The notes under the pieces were generated by a model. The model was not told where the DNA came from. It saw nothing but the letters and a program-made list of their open reading frames with translations, and did no database searches. Positions 51,563 to 60,031 of a DNA stretch of 64,000 nucleotides are shown piece after piece (within the stretch, counting starts at the first letter, position 1; each line of letters starts with the position of its first letter). The stretch covers positions 372,001 through 436,000 of the forward strand of contig JBMNHQ010000002.1 of assembly GCA_050950465.1 (NCBI GenBank), written 5' to 3'. Position numbers and translations under genes: made by a program. Origin of the DNA: CAZRIZ01 sp050950465. GTDB lineage: Bacteria; Patescibacteriota; Saccharimonadia; Saccharimonadales; Saccharimonadaceae.

Positions 51563-51621
51563 GTCAAGACATATGTCTTGACTCTTGCAGGCCTCTGCTC
51601 TACCAACTGAGCTAAAGAGCC
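51563..51621 (-). repeat. 5'-half copy of tRNA-Phe plus a 20-bp palindrome
   Basis: 51588-51621 is identical to tRNA-Phe from the 5' end to the anticodon (51427-51460), and similarity continues with one inserted base to 51582. Directly attached is a perfect 20-base palindrome centred on ACATATGT (51563-51582). The rest of the tRNA is missing. Confidence 0.85.
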
Positions 51622-51709
51622 ACACGCAGGTACATTCTAGCAAAATCTTGAATAAACTTCAAATTAAATATATACTTTAAGTTAATAACCATAAGCAACA
51701 AGGAAAACT

Positions 51710-52258
51710 ATGGAAGATGACAATCTAAACAACGACATTAATCCAACGACAGAAGTAAACAGCAGCGCAGCATCGACTGAGCCCGATACTACCATGAATG
51801 AACTAATGGAAGATGTTAATGATCCAGAACTAAGAACTAACGGCTTAGAAGTAGCGGAGGCTAGAAAAGATGTTTGGGGTGGAGAACCTGTTGTACAACC
51901 ATCGCCAAATTTTCGAGTCGAAAAAGAACCCTCTAATCCTGTTATTGAAGAGGCTGAGGATAATATTGAAATCGGGTTTAATCATACAAATGAAAACACA
52001 AATGAAAATCTTGATCAAACTGAGGGGCCACAGACAAATCCGATAGAACAGCCAGTCACAAGTGAACCAGCAAACGTGGTAGATACACTAACAGAAGAGG
52101 CGCCGACGACACCCGAACCTGAGGCTGCAACCCCACCAAACACCGCTGTGCCACCAACCGACACCCCCAAGAAACCCAACAAGATACTTATTATCGTTGC
52201 AGGTGTTTTAGCAGTTATTTGTATTGGCATTTTAATCTTTGTGTTTGTTAAGAAATAG
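51710..52258 (+). CDS. Acidic tail-anchored membrane protein, unknown
   Basis: 182 residues behind AAGGA. About 155 residues are disordered, rich in Glu/Asn/Thr/Pro with no aromatic core, followed by a C-terminal membrane helix (ILIIVAGVLAVICIGILIFVFV) and KK. The layout is that of a stalk or membrane-tethered linker. No family. Confidence 0.65.
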   Translation: MEDDNLNNDINPTTEVNSSAASTEPDTTMNELMEDVNDPELRTNGLEVAEARKDVWGGEPVVQPSPNFRVEKEPSNPVIEEAEDNIEIGFNHTNENTNENLDQTEGPQTNPIEQPVTSEPANVVDTLTEEAPTTPEPEAATPPNTAVPPTDTPKKPNKILIIVAGVLAVICIGILIFVFVKK

Positions 52259-52278
52259 CTCAATCTGCATATCTGGAT

Positions 52279-52307
52279 TTGCTAAAAACACACTTTTTGT
52301 GTAAGAT
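52279..52307 (+). promoter_or_regulatory. Promoter of tRNA-Met
   Basis: TTGCTA (52279-52284), 17-base spacer, TAAGAT (52302-52307); predicted start about 4 bases before the tRNA. Confidence 0.55.
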
Positions 52308-52316
52308 GTTTCCTGT

Positions 52317-52393
52317 GGCAGCGTAGCTCAGTTGGTTAGAGCGTGAGACTCATAAGCTCAAGGTCACTGGTTCGATCCCAGTCGCTGCTACCA
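52317..52393 (+). tRNA. trnM: tRNA-Met (anticodon CAU)
   Basis: 77 bases with encoded CCA. Acceptor GGCAGCG/CGCTGCT with a G-U first pair, so not the initiator type. Anticodon loop CTCATAA gives CAU, with an A-G closing mismatch. T loop TTCGATC is canonical. An Ile tRNA with modified CAU cannot be excluded. Confidence 0.92.
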
Positions 52394-52645
52394 AACTTAG
52401 AAACTCACCACTTGGTGAGTATTTTTTATTTCCAAACTCGAGAACCAGTGTGTTTTGCTAACGCAAAACCTCACTGCTATCGCTCATCCGCCGCTGGCGG
52501 ACTCGCTCCGCCGTGAGCTATCAAGCTCACTCTGCCGATCCCAGTCGCTGCTACCAAACTTAGAAACTCACCACTTGGTGAGTATTTTTTATTTCCAAAC
52601 TCGAGAACCAGTGTGTTTTGCTAACGCAAAACCTCACTGCTATCG
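52374..52645 (+). repeat. 109-bp direct repeat carrying the tRNA-Met 3' end
   Basis: 52374-52482 and 52537-52645 are the same sequence, separated by 54 bases. Each holds the last 20 bases of tRNA-Met, its terminator, an inverted T-arm copy (GAACCAGTG; compare CACTGGTTC at 52365-52373) and the nested hairpin CAGTG-TTTTGC-N4-GCAAAA-CACTG. Confidence 0.92.
52403..52428 (+). terminator. Terminator after tRNA-Met
   Basis: ACTCACCA / TGGTGAGT then a T-run. Repeated in the second copy (about 52566-52591). Confidence 0.85.
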
Positions 52646-52712
52646 TTCTACTTGCAAGATATCATATAATATGCTATAATTAGAAGATATCATCTGAAAG
52701 GAGGGCGTTTTG

Positions 52713-53285
52713 ATGAAGAACGTTCCAAAACAAGTATTATGGCTAGAGCAAAAAGTTGCAACTGCACTTCAGGCCTGCCACCAATCATTGCGGCCGTTTT
52801 TAGTGCCACTACCCCTAAAACCCTCAGACCCAGAGAAGAAAGAAAGTTGGGAAAAGTATATCAGGGAAGCGCAACCGTTAATCATAAAGACAACATTAGA
52901 AATTACTGGCGATAACATCAAAGGAATGATTTTGTTTTTTCTTAACAGTACGCAAATTGCAGACGCACACTACAGTGGCTATATTGACCGACAATGGATT
53001 GTAGACTTTAATCACATCCTAGCAAATGAAAGATCAGTCGATCGGCCATTTGGTAAAAATTGGTCAGGCAATCCCATATCTGGGTCACCAACCAAACTTG
53101 ATTTAATAGTCACAAGAAGTAGCCTCGACAGTATGCCATTCTTTACTCCTGAAGGTAAAATATTCGATGTGGATTATTGCCTAAAGGCGGATGGTGCTAT
53201 TAGGGGTGAGGTACACCTCGGCGTAACCGTTCGGGCAACCGACGATAAGTTATTGCAAATGACTCCGCCCCTACCCCTGCCATAA
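52713..53285 (+). CDS. Protein of unknown function
   Basis: 190 residues from ATG 52713 behind AAAGGAGGG; a TTG immediately before is in frame. TATAAT boxes lie at 52660-52680. Soluble, mixed alpha/beta, with a Trp/Tyr-rich centre (AHYSGYIDRQWIVDFNHIL) and a beta-rich end. No family recognised. Monocistronic with its own terminator, like the other accessory unknown genes. Confidence 0.7.
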   Translation: MKNVPKQVLWLEQKVATALQACHQSLRPFLVPLPLKPSDPEKKESWEKYIREAQPLIIKTTLEITGDNIKGMILFFLNSTQIADAHYSGYIDRQWIVDFNHILANERSVDRPFGKNWSGNPISGSPTKLDLIVTRSSLDSMPFFTPEGKIFDVDYCLKADGAIRGEVHLGVTVRATDDKLLQMTPPLPLP

Positions 53286-53289
53286 AATA

Positions 53290-53316
53290 AGCGCTCCACT
53301 TGGGGCGCTTCTTTTT
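53290..53316 (+). terminator. Terminator after the 52713 gene
   Basis: AGCGCTCC / GGGGCGCT stem, then TTCTTTTT. Confidence 0.78.
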
Positions 53317-53383
53317 GCTCATTCTAAAAGAGCTATTAGGTATGTTAAACTAATAACATCAACCGTAAGCAAAAAGGACAGAT

Positions 53384-54508
53384 GTGGACGAAATTAAGAA
53401 ATTTATTACCGAGATGCGCCAAGAAGGCCTGAGTGATGAAATTATTTTTAATAATCTAATTAAGGCTGGTTGGGATGAAAGTCAAGTTAGTCAAGCTTTC
53501 TTGCCAGAAAACACAACCGTACCAAAACCGCCATCGGCCGAGAATAAAAAAGAGCAACTAGATTCAGACTCAACTCCAGCTCCGGTTAAGACACCAAAAC
53601 CTAGTACTAATCGAAATTTCGATATAGAGAGCGTTTTGCACAACATCTTTCTATGGGTATTTTCGATTGCTCTAATTACCACGCTGCAAATCTCAATCAG
53701 TTATATTTTGCGCTCCAAGTCAGACGATGAATATTTCTGGAAGACACTAGCGACATCGCTAGCTTCACTTATTATTACCGGAGTGGCCTATGGCTTCTTT
53801 TATTGGAGGTTGTTGAAACGAATCAAGGCCGACCCCACTACCAATTTAAAAAGCAGGAGCACCACTGTGACAATTGTTCTTGCTAGCCTAACTCTTATTT
53901 CCACATTAATTTGGCTAGTTTCCGTCCTGATTTGGAAAATCGATCTAGAAATGATTATTCGCCTAATAATAGTCATAATCTACGCTGTTGTAGTACTGTT
54001 TAATTATACTCAACTTAATTTTGGCAAACCAGACTCAAAACTTCGTCTAAATTTCATCAAACGCTTTTATTTTATATCCTTATTGGGTATAACTATCGGG
54101 TCATTAGCTTTTCCAACCATCACTTATATTAATCGGCGACCAGACATACAAACCAAGGAACAGGTTGTTAAATTAGCTAAATCCATCTACAACTTTTACG
54201 ACAGTCGTAAACGATTGCCTGATAATCTTTCTGAAGTGAACCAAGCCGAACTCAAAAACATTACCTATCGAAATGTAACTAACAGTTCAAATAAGAGCTT
54301 TCTTGATTACTTAGAGCTGGGTAAAGCTCCAAAATTTGAAATTTGCGCTAATTTTAAAGGAGCTGACAGTGACTCCGGTAGTTATAGCTATGACCATCGC
54401 AGTTATGATGATAATGTAATTACAGTTTATAGCGAAAATTCAATTCAGGAATATAGCATAAAACCAGGACGAGCAGGCGAAAACTGTTTTACTTTTGAAA
54501 TTCGCTGA
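53384..54508 (+). CDS. DUF5671-like membrane protein with N-terminal UBA-like domain
   Basis: 374 residues from GTG 53384 behind AAAAAGGA. Residues 1-40 (EIKKFITEMRQEGLSDEIIFNNLIKAGWDESQVSQAF) form a UBA-like three-helix bundle. A Pro/Lys linker follows, then four to five membrane helices (about 88-108, 122-145, 165-190, 197-218, 230-255), and a C-terminal exported domain that is pilin-like (YDSRKRLPDNLSEVN). The middle resembles DUF5671, known mainly from candidate-phyla genomes. Function unknown. Confidence 0.7.
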   Translation: MDEIKKFITEMRQEGLSDEIIFNNLIKAGWDESQVSQAFLPENTTVPKPPSAENKKEQLDSDSTPAPVKTPKPSTNRNFDIESVLHNIFLWVFSIALITTLQISISYILRSKSDDEYFWKTLATSLASLIITGVAYGFFYWRLLKRIKADPTTNLKSRSTTVTIVLASLTLISTLIWLVSVLIWKIDLEMIIRLIIVIIYAVVVLFNYTQLNFGKPDSKLRLNFIKRFYFISLLGITIGSLAFPTITYINRRPDIQTKEQVVKLAKSIYNFYDSRKRLPDNLSEVNQAELKNITYRNVTNSSNKSFLDYLELGKAPKFEICANFKGADSDSGSYSYDHRSYDDNVITVYSENSIQEYSIKPGRAGENCFTFEIR

Positions 54509-54528
54509 TAAACCCTAAAATCGCGTCT

Positions 54529-55542
54529 TTATTCTTTATTCATAATTGGTTTCTTTATAGAACCCAGAAGATTTGGCGTGTTCGGTGGGTAACAGTTAAC
54601 AATTCGACCATTCTTTGTTAATCTGCGCTCCATCTCGATTGCTAATTGACCTAACTTTTTAACTACCATATATTGACTCATGCCAGAAAGTTCCGAAATG
54701 TCTGGAACACTTAGCCAGTCTCCTTTTGGCGCAGCGTCAATGCGCTCACAAGAACCGGCTATTATCACTTCAGCTACATTAGGCGGATAATATTTTGCAA
54801 CCCTACCACCTTCAGATCGTCTTTTCTCAGCTTGAGTTTGTATAGCTACATCACCTAATCTACGATAAATATCCGCCATTGATCTATTAACCAACTCTGC
54901 TATATCTCTGGCCGTAAACCAGTCATCATCTTCATGACTTTTAATTGGATCTCCAGCCTCAGCAATTATAGATTTAGCCACCTCTGGTGGATAATGAACC
55001 CTAGCAACACCCATGTCATCAAGTCGAGGTTCACCCAAATGTTTATACTTTCTTAACCTAACCTGCACCCAAGGCATAGATCTATGACCAATCTCGTTTT
55101 GAATTCGATAAGCTGTCCACCATGCCGCCCCAGCTTGCGGCTCACTATCGAGCTCATTGCGTAACATCTCCAAGGATGATGGTGGATAGCACTCACGTCG
55201 TATACCTTTTGAACCTCTTTGTTCGCCCCACCGCCACTCTGATTCAATCCCTAATCTATTTATTCGGTTTTGCACCCACTCTCGATCTCGTCCGAGAGCA
55301 TCCGATAGTTGTTTAAGTGTTAGCCAATCACCCTGTTTACTCAGCTCTAGCTCGCTATTTCGAATATCATTTAAAACCCGCTTGCTATATGTGCCATCTT
55401 GACCTCTTTTATAACTACCCTCCTCTAAAAACTTTTTTATATAGTTAAAATGTCGATTAAATATACCGGCTATCTCACTTATATTTAGGCGATTTGGAAG
55501 AAAATCAAGGATATCTAGCCACTGAAACTCACGCTCCAGCAC
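54529..55542 (-). CDS. Tandem helix-turn-helix repeat protein, C-terminal part
   Basis: 337 codons from a weak GTG. Five successive units of about 60 residues share W(L/F)T...I(A/S)ELxxxS.....V...L..L.I followed by GR...YPP and a closing helix. These look like winged-helix DNA-binding modules in a row. Good coding sequence continues upstream of the GTG in the same frame to a G7 tract (55590-55596), where it joins the frame of the 55569-55808 ORF. I read the two as one six-unit gene split by a frameshift. Confidence 0.75.
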   Translation of the reverse strand: MLEREFQWLDILDFLPNRLNISEIAGIFNRHFNYIKKFLEEGSYKRGQDGTYSKRVLNDIRNSELELSKQGDWLTLKQLSDALGRDREWVQNRINRLGIESEWRWGEQRGSKGIRRECYPPSSLEMLRNELDSEPQAGAAWWTAYRIQNEIGHRSMPWVQVRLRKYKHLGEPRLDDMGVARVHYPPEVAKSIIAEAGDPIKSHEDDDWFTARDIAELVNRSMADIYRRLGDVAIQTQAEKRRSEGGRVAKYYPPNVAEVIIAGSCERIDAAPKGDWLSVPDISELSGMSQYMVVKKLGQLAIEMERRLTKNGRIVNCYPPNTPNLLGSIKKPIMNKE

Positions 55543-55568
55543 CTCATAAGTAAAAAGGGGATAAAGAG

Positions 55569-55808
55569 TTAGCCCAGTTTCTTCATCAACCCCCCCTGAA
55601 TACCCAAGCTCTCAATAACTTTAATAACCGTACGACTGTCTCTATCTAGCCATACCGCTAAGTCTTCTAACTCAACCTCTTCCTCAACCAAATATCTACC
55701 ATCGCACTCAAGTTTCATGCGTCTATTAGGCAACCTGACCTCAATATCAACTATATGGGAATTTTCTCTAGACTCAATTTTAGCCTCTAAACTTCGCTCG
55801 GGGTTCAC
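55569..55808 (-). CDS. Tandem helix-turn-helix protein, N-terminal part (frameshifted)
   Basis: 79 codons from GTG 55808. A beta-rich start (ENSHIVDIEVRLPNRRMKLECDG) leads into the first HTH unit (VELEDLAVWLDRDSRTVIKVIESLGIQ). The unit is cut at the G7 tract; in the -1 frame it continues as GGVDEETGLTLYPLFTYEVLEREF, which completes the repeat. A G GGG GGG heptamer sits in phase. Confidence 0.65.
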   Translation of the reverse strand: MNPERSLEAKIESRENSHIVDIEVRLPNRRMKLECDGRYLVEEEVELEDLAVWLDRDSRTVIKVIESLGIQGGLMKKLG

Positions 55809-55867
55809 AAAAGTATCCTAACAACAAAAACTAGATTTTGCATCCATGAGCATATTAGGTCGAGTCT

Positions 55868-55895
55868 TTGTTAACAGAGTAATCTCTTATATAAT
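55868..55895 (+). promoter_or_regulatory. Promoter of uvrB
   Basis: TTGTTA (55868-55873), 16-base spacer, TATAAT (55890-55895), 7 bases before GTG 55903. Confidence 0.65.
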
Positions 55896-55902
55896 ATATC
55901 CA

Positions 55903-57879
55903 GTGACAGAGTTCAGATTAGTATCAGACTATCAACCAACTGGTGATCAGCCTCAGGCCATCGCTCAGCTTTTAGCTGGCTTAAAAAGAGGTGAAAAAGC
56001 TCAAACCCTAATGGGTGTAACCGGCTCGGGTAAAACTTTTACCATGGCAAACATCATCGCCAAATATCAACGTCCCACCCTAGTTCTAGCCCACAATAAA
56101 ACCTTAGCTGCGCAGTTATTTAACGAATTTACGGAATTTTTTCCTGACAACGCAGTGCATTTCTTTGTCAGTTATTTTGATTACTACCAGCCCGAAGCTT
56201 ACATTGCTTCCAGCGACACCTACATTGAAAAAGACTCAAAGATAAATGAAGAAATTGAAAAGATGCGCCACGCTGCCACCAATTCGCTACTAACACGGCG
56301 TGACGTAATTATTGTTGCTAGCGTCAGTTGTATTTATGGTATCGGCTCACCAACTGATTACGCCACCATGGCTAGTAAAATAACTGTCGGTGAAAAGCGC
56401 CGACAAGACAAATTTGTACGCCACTTAACCGATATTCAATACAGCCGCAACGACATTGATTTTAAGCGCGGAACTTTTCGAGCACGTGGTGATGTAATTG
56501 ATATTTTCCCGTCTGGTGATGATTTAGCTTACCGCATCGCATTTTTTGGCGACCAAGTAGAACGCTTGACTATTTTTAATCCCCTAACGGGAGAAATTAT
56601 GGACGAGCCAGAATCACTGACAATTTTTCCTAATTCACACTATGTGGCGCCGCGCGAACGCATCGACGATGTGATTGAGAAAATTAGGGCTGAGTTTAAA
56701 AAACGGCATCAATTCTTTGTTGATAATAAAAAATACCTCGAAGCTCAGCGATTAGAGCAACGGGTTCAATTTGATACTGAAATGTTAGCTGAAACTGGCT
56801 TCGTCAAGGGTATCGAGAACTACAGTCGCTATTTGACCAATCGCGAACCGGGTGAGCAGCCCGCCACACTAATCGACTACTTCCCAGATGACTTTTTATT
56901 AATCGTCGATGAATCACACATGACACTGCCACAAGTTCGCGGTATGTACAATGGCGATCGTTCACGCAAAGAGACTTTAGTAGAATTTGGTTTTCGTTTA
57001 CCTAGCGCATTAGATAATCGTCCACTGACTTTTACCGAATTTAGTCAGCATATTAATCAAGTGATTTACACTTCAGCCACACCAAGCGAATATGAATTGA
57101 AGCAATCCGCTAAGCCAATTACCGAGCAAGTTATCCGACCAACTGGCTTACTTGACCCAAAGATTGAGCTACAACCAACCAATAACCAAATCGACCACTT
57201 AATTGAACAGATTCAGTTACGAATTGGTCGTGGACAACGTATTCTGGTTACAACATTAACTAAGCGAATGGCAGAAGATTTAAGTATTTATCTGACAGAA
57301 ATTGGCGTTAAAACTGCCTATTTACATAGCGACATCGAGACAATTGAGCGAAGTGATATATTAAAAGATTTACGCACTGGTGTTTATGATGTATTAGTTG
57401 GTATCAACCTATTGCGCGAAGGTCTAGATCTACCCGAAGTTAGTCTGGTAGCAATTATGGATGCTGATAAAGAGGGCTTCTTGCGCTCAAGTAGCGCTCT
57501 GATTCAAACGATTGGCCGTGCTGCCCGACATGTTGATGGTACAGTCATCATGTACGCTGATACCGTTACTGGTTCAATGCGCCAAGCGATTGATGAAACT
57601 AACAGACGTCGTGAGATTCAAGAAAAATACAATGCAAAGCATGGTATTACACCAACTAGTATACAAAAGACTATCAGTGAGAGTTTACGTGCTTTTGTGT
57701 CAAAGGACGAAAAAGATGACAAGAAGCTTGACCTAGACAAAATACCACCTGATGAATACAACCAGCTTATTAAAATCTTTACTAACAAAATGGAATTAGC
57801 TAGCGCTAATTTAGAATTTGAAAAAGCCGCTGAGCTACGCGACTTAATTCAAGAAATCCATCAACGCCAAAAAAGTTAG
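55903..57879 (+). CDS. uvrB: Excinuclease ABC subunit B
   Basis: About 658 residues from GTG 55903 (VTEFRLVSDYQPTGDQPQAI, the usual UvrB start); the upstream ATG at 55846 would place the promoter in the coding region. Walker A GVTGSGKTFT, YYQPEAYIASSDTYIEKD (beta-hairpin), DESHMTLPQVRGMYNGD, helicase motif GINLLREGLDLPEVSLVAIMDADKEGFLRS, QTIGRAAR, and a C-terminal UVR motif (NLEFEKAAELRDLI). It loads onto damaged DNA with UvrA. Likely leaderless. Confidence 0.97.
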   Translation: MTEFRLVSDYQPTGDQPQAIAQLLAGLKRGEKAQTLMGVTGSGKTFTMANIIAKYQRPTLVLAHNKTLAAQLFNEFTEFFPDNAVHFFVSYFDYYQPEAYIASSDTYIEKDSKINEEIEKMRHAATNSLLTRRDVIIVASVSCIYGIGSPTDYATMASKITVGEKRRQDKFVRHLTDIQYSRNDIDFKRGTFRARGDVIDIFPSGDDLAYRIAFFGDQVERLTIFNPLTGEIMDEPESLTIFPNSHYVAPRERIDDVIEKIRAEFKKRHQFFVDNKKYLEAQRLEQRVQFDTEMLAETGFVKGIENYSRYLTNREPGEQPATLIDYFPDDFLLIVDESHMTLPQVRGMYNGDRSRKETLVEFGFRLPSALDNRPLTFTEFSQHINQVIYTSATPSEYELKQSAKPITEQVIRPTGLLDPKIELQPTNNQIDHLIEQIQLRIGRGQRILVTTLTKRMAEDLSIYLTEIGVKTAYLHSDIETIERSDILKDLRTGVYDVLVGINLLREGLDLPEVSLVAIMDADKEGFLRSSSALIQTIGRAARHVDGTVIMYADTVTGSMRQAIDETNRRREIQEKYNAKHGITPTSIQKTISESLRAFVSKDEKDDKKLDLDKIPPDEYNQLIKIFTNKMELASANLEFEKAAELRDLIQEIHQRQKS

Positions 57880-59063
57880 TTAAATTTGAGTAAATTATTA
57901 CAAGCGAACATAACTGTCCGCGATGCTAAATTTGATTGATTCAAATAACGACGCAGCAGCTCGTCCCACAAAGCTTCTTCAAAATAACGACGACTGCCGT
58001 ATTCTGATTTACTATAATTTGATTCTGCCACATCAAGCAAACTTAACGAAATAGCTTGTCCGCGATAACGAAAAGCTAGATAATCGTTGTCTTCCCAGAA
58101 TTTAAAATGAAGAAATTGCTCAGCTATCTCATCACTAATATCCAACTGAGCAAACTTAAATTTAGGCTGTCGCTTCAACATCTCATGATTTAATTCACCC
58201 GGCTCTGCTATGGCACGCAAAACTGATCGCCAAGGCAAAAGAGAGCCATTAATTTGCCAAACTAAGTTGGCGCGATGTAAAAGCCAATTTTGGATTAATT
58301 CATGATAGTCTCGACTAGCTACAATAAACTGCAACTGATTAGACTCATCAATTAAGCGCTTAGCCGACTTTAGGCCATCTAATACTCCATCCAGAATTCC
58401 TAATGGCGGAACCGATGAATAGTTTTTGAACATAACTGTACCCAATAGGCTGTTACGAATAAAGTTGTCATCACCTTTATCGACTTTAGCTAAAGCTGGG
58501 TCAAGTGCTACAAAATAAATTTCCGCAATTTGATAATCACTAGCTGACAGCTTAGAGACTTGTTCTACGATTGCTTCACGCCAAACAGTATCCTCATAGC
58601 GCCACGCCACCGTCAGAAACTCTACTAGATTAAACTGCTTAACAGCCGCATCGACAGTTCTTAACTTAAGTTTCTTCATTAATTTCGCTGGCGGAGCTGC
58701 TTGAGCCAATCTCATAAGTGTTTTATCTGATAGGCGATAGATAGATTGATCAAGAATATCATTTAATAGACGCACCAATTGGAGATTATAGAAGTTAATA
58801 TCTCGGTTATGCCCAATAACCTGACGATCAACCACTTCGGCATCAAGTGATAGCTTGTTAGACAAAGCCGCTACTAACTCTTTTGGTAGAGTATCGTTTG
58901 GCGACAATTTTAATTCGCGCAAACGAACGCCAGCTTGAGTAGCAACCTCACCAATTAAAGCTACGTCAAAATCTTTATTGCCTGTAGCTTTCTCAAAATC
59001 GTCAATTAGAAAATCGAACACTCGACCAGAACTAGCCAACATTCTACTTAAATTTGAGCTCAT
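57876..59063 (-). CDS. Helical protein of unknown function in the sugar operon
   Basis: 395 residues, helical and soluble, with several Trp/Tyr-rich stretches (VAWRYEDTVWREAIV). No family recognised. Its start overlaps the PfkB kinase stop by 4 bases, making it the last gene of the gap-rpiB-rpe-kinase run. Its stop overlaps the uvrB stop by 4 bases on the other strand. Linkage suggests a role tied to sugar phosphates, but nothing in the sequence shows one. Confidence 0.7.
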   Translation of the reverse strand: MSSNLSRMLASSGRVFDFLIDDFEKATGNKDFDVALIGEVATQAGVRLRELKLSPNDTLPKELVAALSNKLSLDAEVVDRQVIGHNRDINFYNLQLVRLLNDILDQSIYRLSDKTLMRLAQAAPPAKLMKKLKLRTVDAAVKQFNLVEFLTVAWRYEDTVWREAIVEQVSKLSASDYQIAEIYFVALDPALAKVDKGDDNFIRNSLLGTVMFKNYSSVPPLGILDGVLDGLKSAKRLIDESNQLQFIVASRDYHELIQNWLLHRANLVWQINGSLLPWRSVLRAIAEPGELNHEMLKRQPKFKFAQLDISDEIAEQFLHFKFWEDNDYLAFRYRGQAISLSLLDVAESNYSKSEYGSRRYFEEALWDELLRRYLNQSNLASRTVMFACNNLLKFN

Positions 59064-60031
59064 CGGAGTGACCTTTCACGAACCGACAACGGGCTAAGCT
59101 CGGCCTTAAAGTCTAATGCACCAGTCGAACCACCTAACTTACCAATAACCGATGCAGCATTAGCGCTACCATAATTAATAGCCGAGCTAATATCATTAAC
59201 TTGAATATATTTAGCTAGAAAGCCGGCGCCAAAGGCATCGCCAACGCCATTTCGATCAACTGGCGAAACTTTTTGGTAAACACCAGCCCGCCAAACCGAC
59301 GACCCATCCGATACAATCACGCCGTCTTCAGCATCAGTCACAACAGCGATTTCAATGAGGTTAGAGAGTTTCTCAATCGAGCCATCTAGCGTATCGTCCT
59401 TAGTAATCATCTCAGCTTCTTCACGATCAACTAGCAAAATTGACACATCTTCAAACAGTCCCCAGCATTTATCTAGATTAGCCAGCTCGGCTTCTCCGGG
59501 GTTAAATAGAATTTTCCGCCCAGCATTGCGCAAAAGTCGAAATAGTTCATCAAGGAAAACAAAATCTCCACCGGCAGTTGCTACGTAAGCCCATATAAAA
59601 TCTTGGTCAAAGAAGTTCACTTGCTTAAGGTCAAAATCAGACCAATTTGGCAGATAACTAATAATAGACTGACGACTATTGCCTCGATCATACAAGCGAA
59701 AATTACAAGCTGTTGAAAAACTTGATGAAGCCTGTATCCAACTAGTATTAACGCTACTCTCATCTAAATCTTTCATGATTTGGTTAGCTATTCCGTCTTG
59801 ACCAATCGGCGCTATAACCGATACTGTGAACCCCCATCTCGCCAGTGACAGAGCTACATTGCCAGCTGTTCCACCTGTAAAATGGTGAATCTCATTGGCG
59901 GTTAGATTATCGCCAACTTTAATTTGATTGTACGAGACGCCATCGGCATCATTCGTTAAAGACAGGCCTTTAATTTGCGACAAATAAATGTCTTGCGCCA
60001 GACCACCAACTACTAAAACATTTCTTGGCAT
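59060..60031 (-). CDS. PfkB-family carbohydrate kinase (ribokinase-like)
   Basis: 323 residues. GGTAGNVALSLARWGFTVSVIAPIGQDGIA is the N-terminal PfkB signature, and DRNGVGDAFGAGFLAKY the C-terminal one with catalytic Asp. It phosphorylates a sugar or nucleoside with ATP. Adjacent rpe and rpiB suggest ribose or a nucleoside as substrate. Starts directly at the rpe stop. Confidence 0.88.
   Translation of the reverse strand: MPRNVLVVGGLAQDIYLSQIKGLSLTNDADGVSYNQIKVGDNLTANEIHHFTGGTAGNVALSLARWGFTVSVIAPIGQDGIANQIMKDLDESSVNTSWIQASSSFSTACNFRLYDRGNSRQSIISYLPNWSDFDLKQVNFFDQDFIWAYVATAGGDFVFLDELFRLLRNAGRKILFNPGEAELANLDKCWGLFEDVSILLVDREEAEMITKDDTLDGSIEKLSNLIEIAVVTDAEDGVIVSDGSSVWRAGVYQKVSPVDRNGVGDAFGAGFLAKYIQVNDISSAINYGSANAASVIGKLGGSTGALDFKAELSPLSVRERSLR

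Noticed and set aside
52455..52679. 74-codon ORF in the tRNA-Met repeat
   Set aside because: It reads through the direct repeat and its terminator; no ribosome site.
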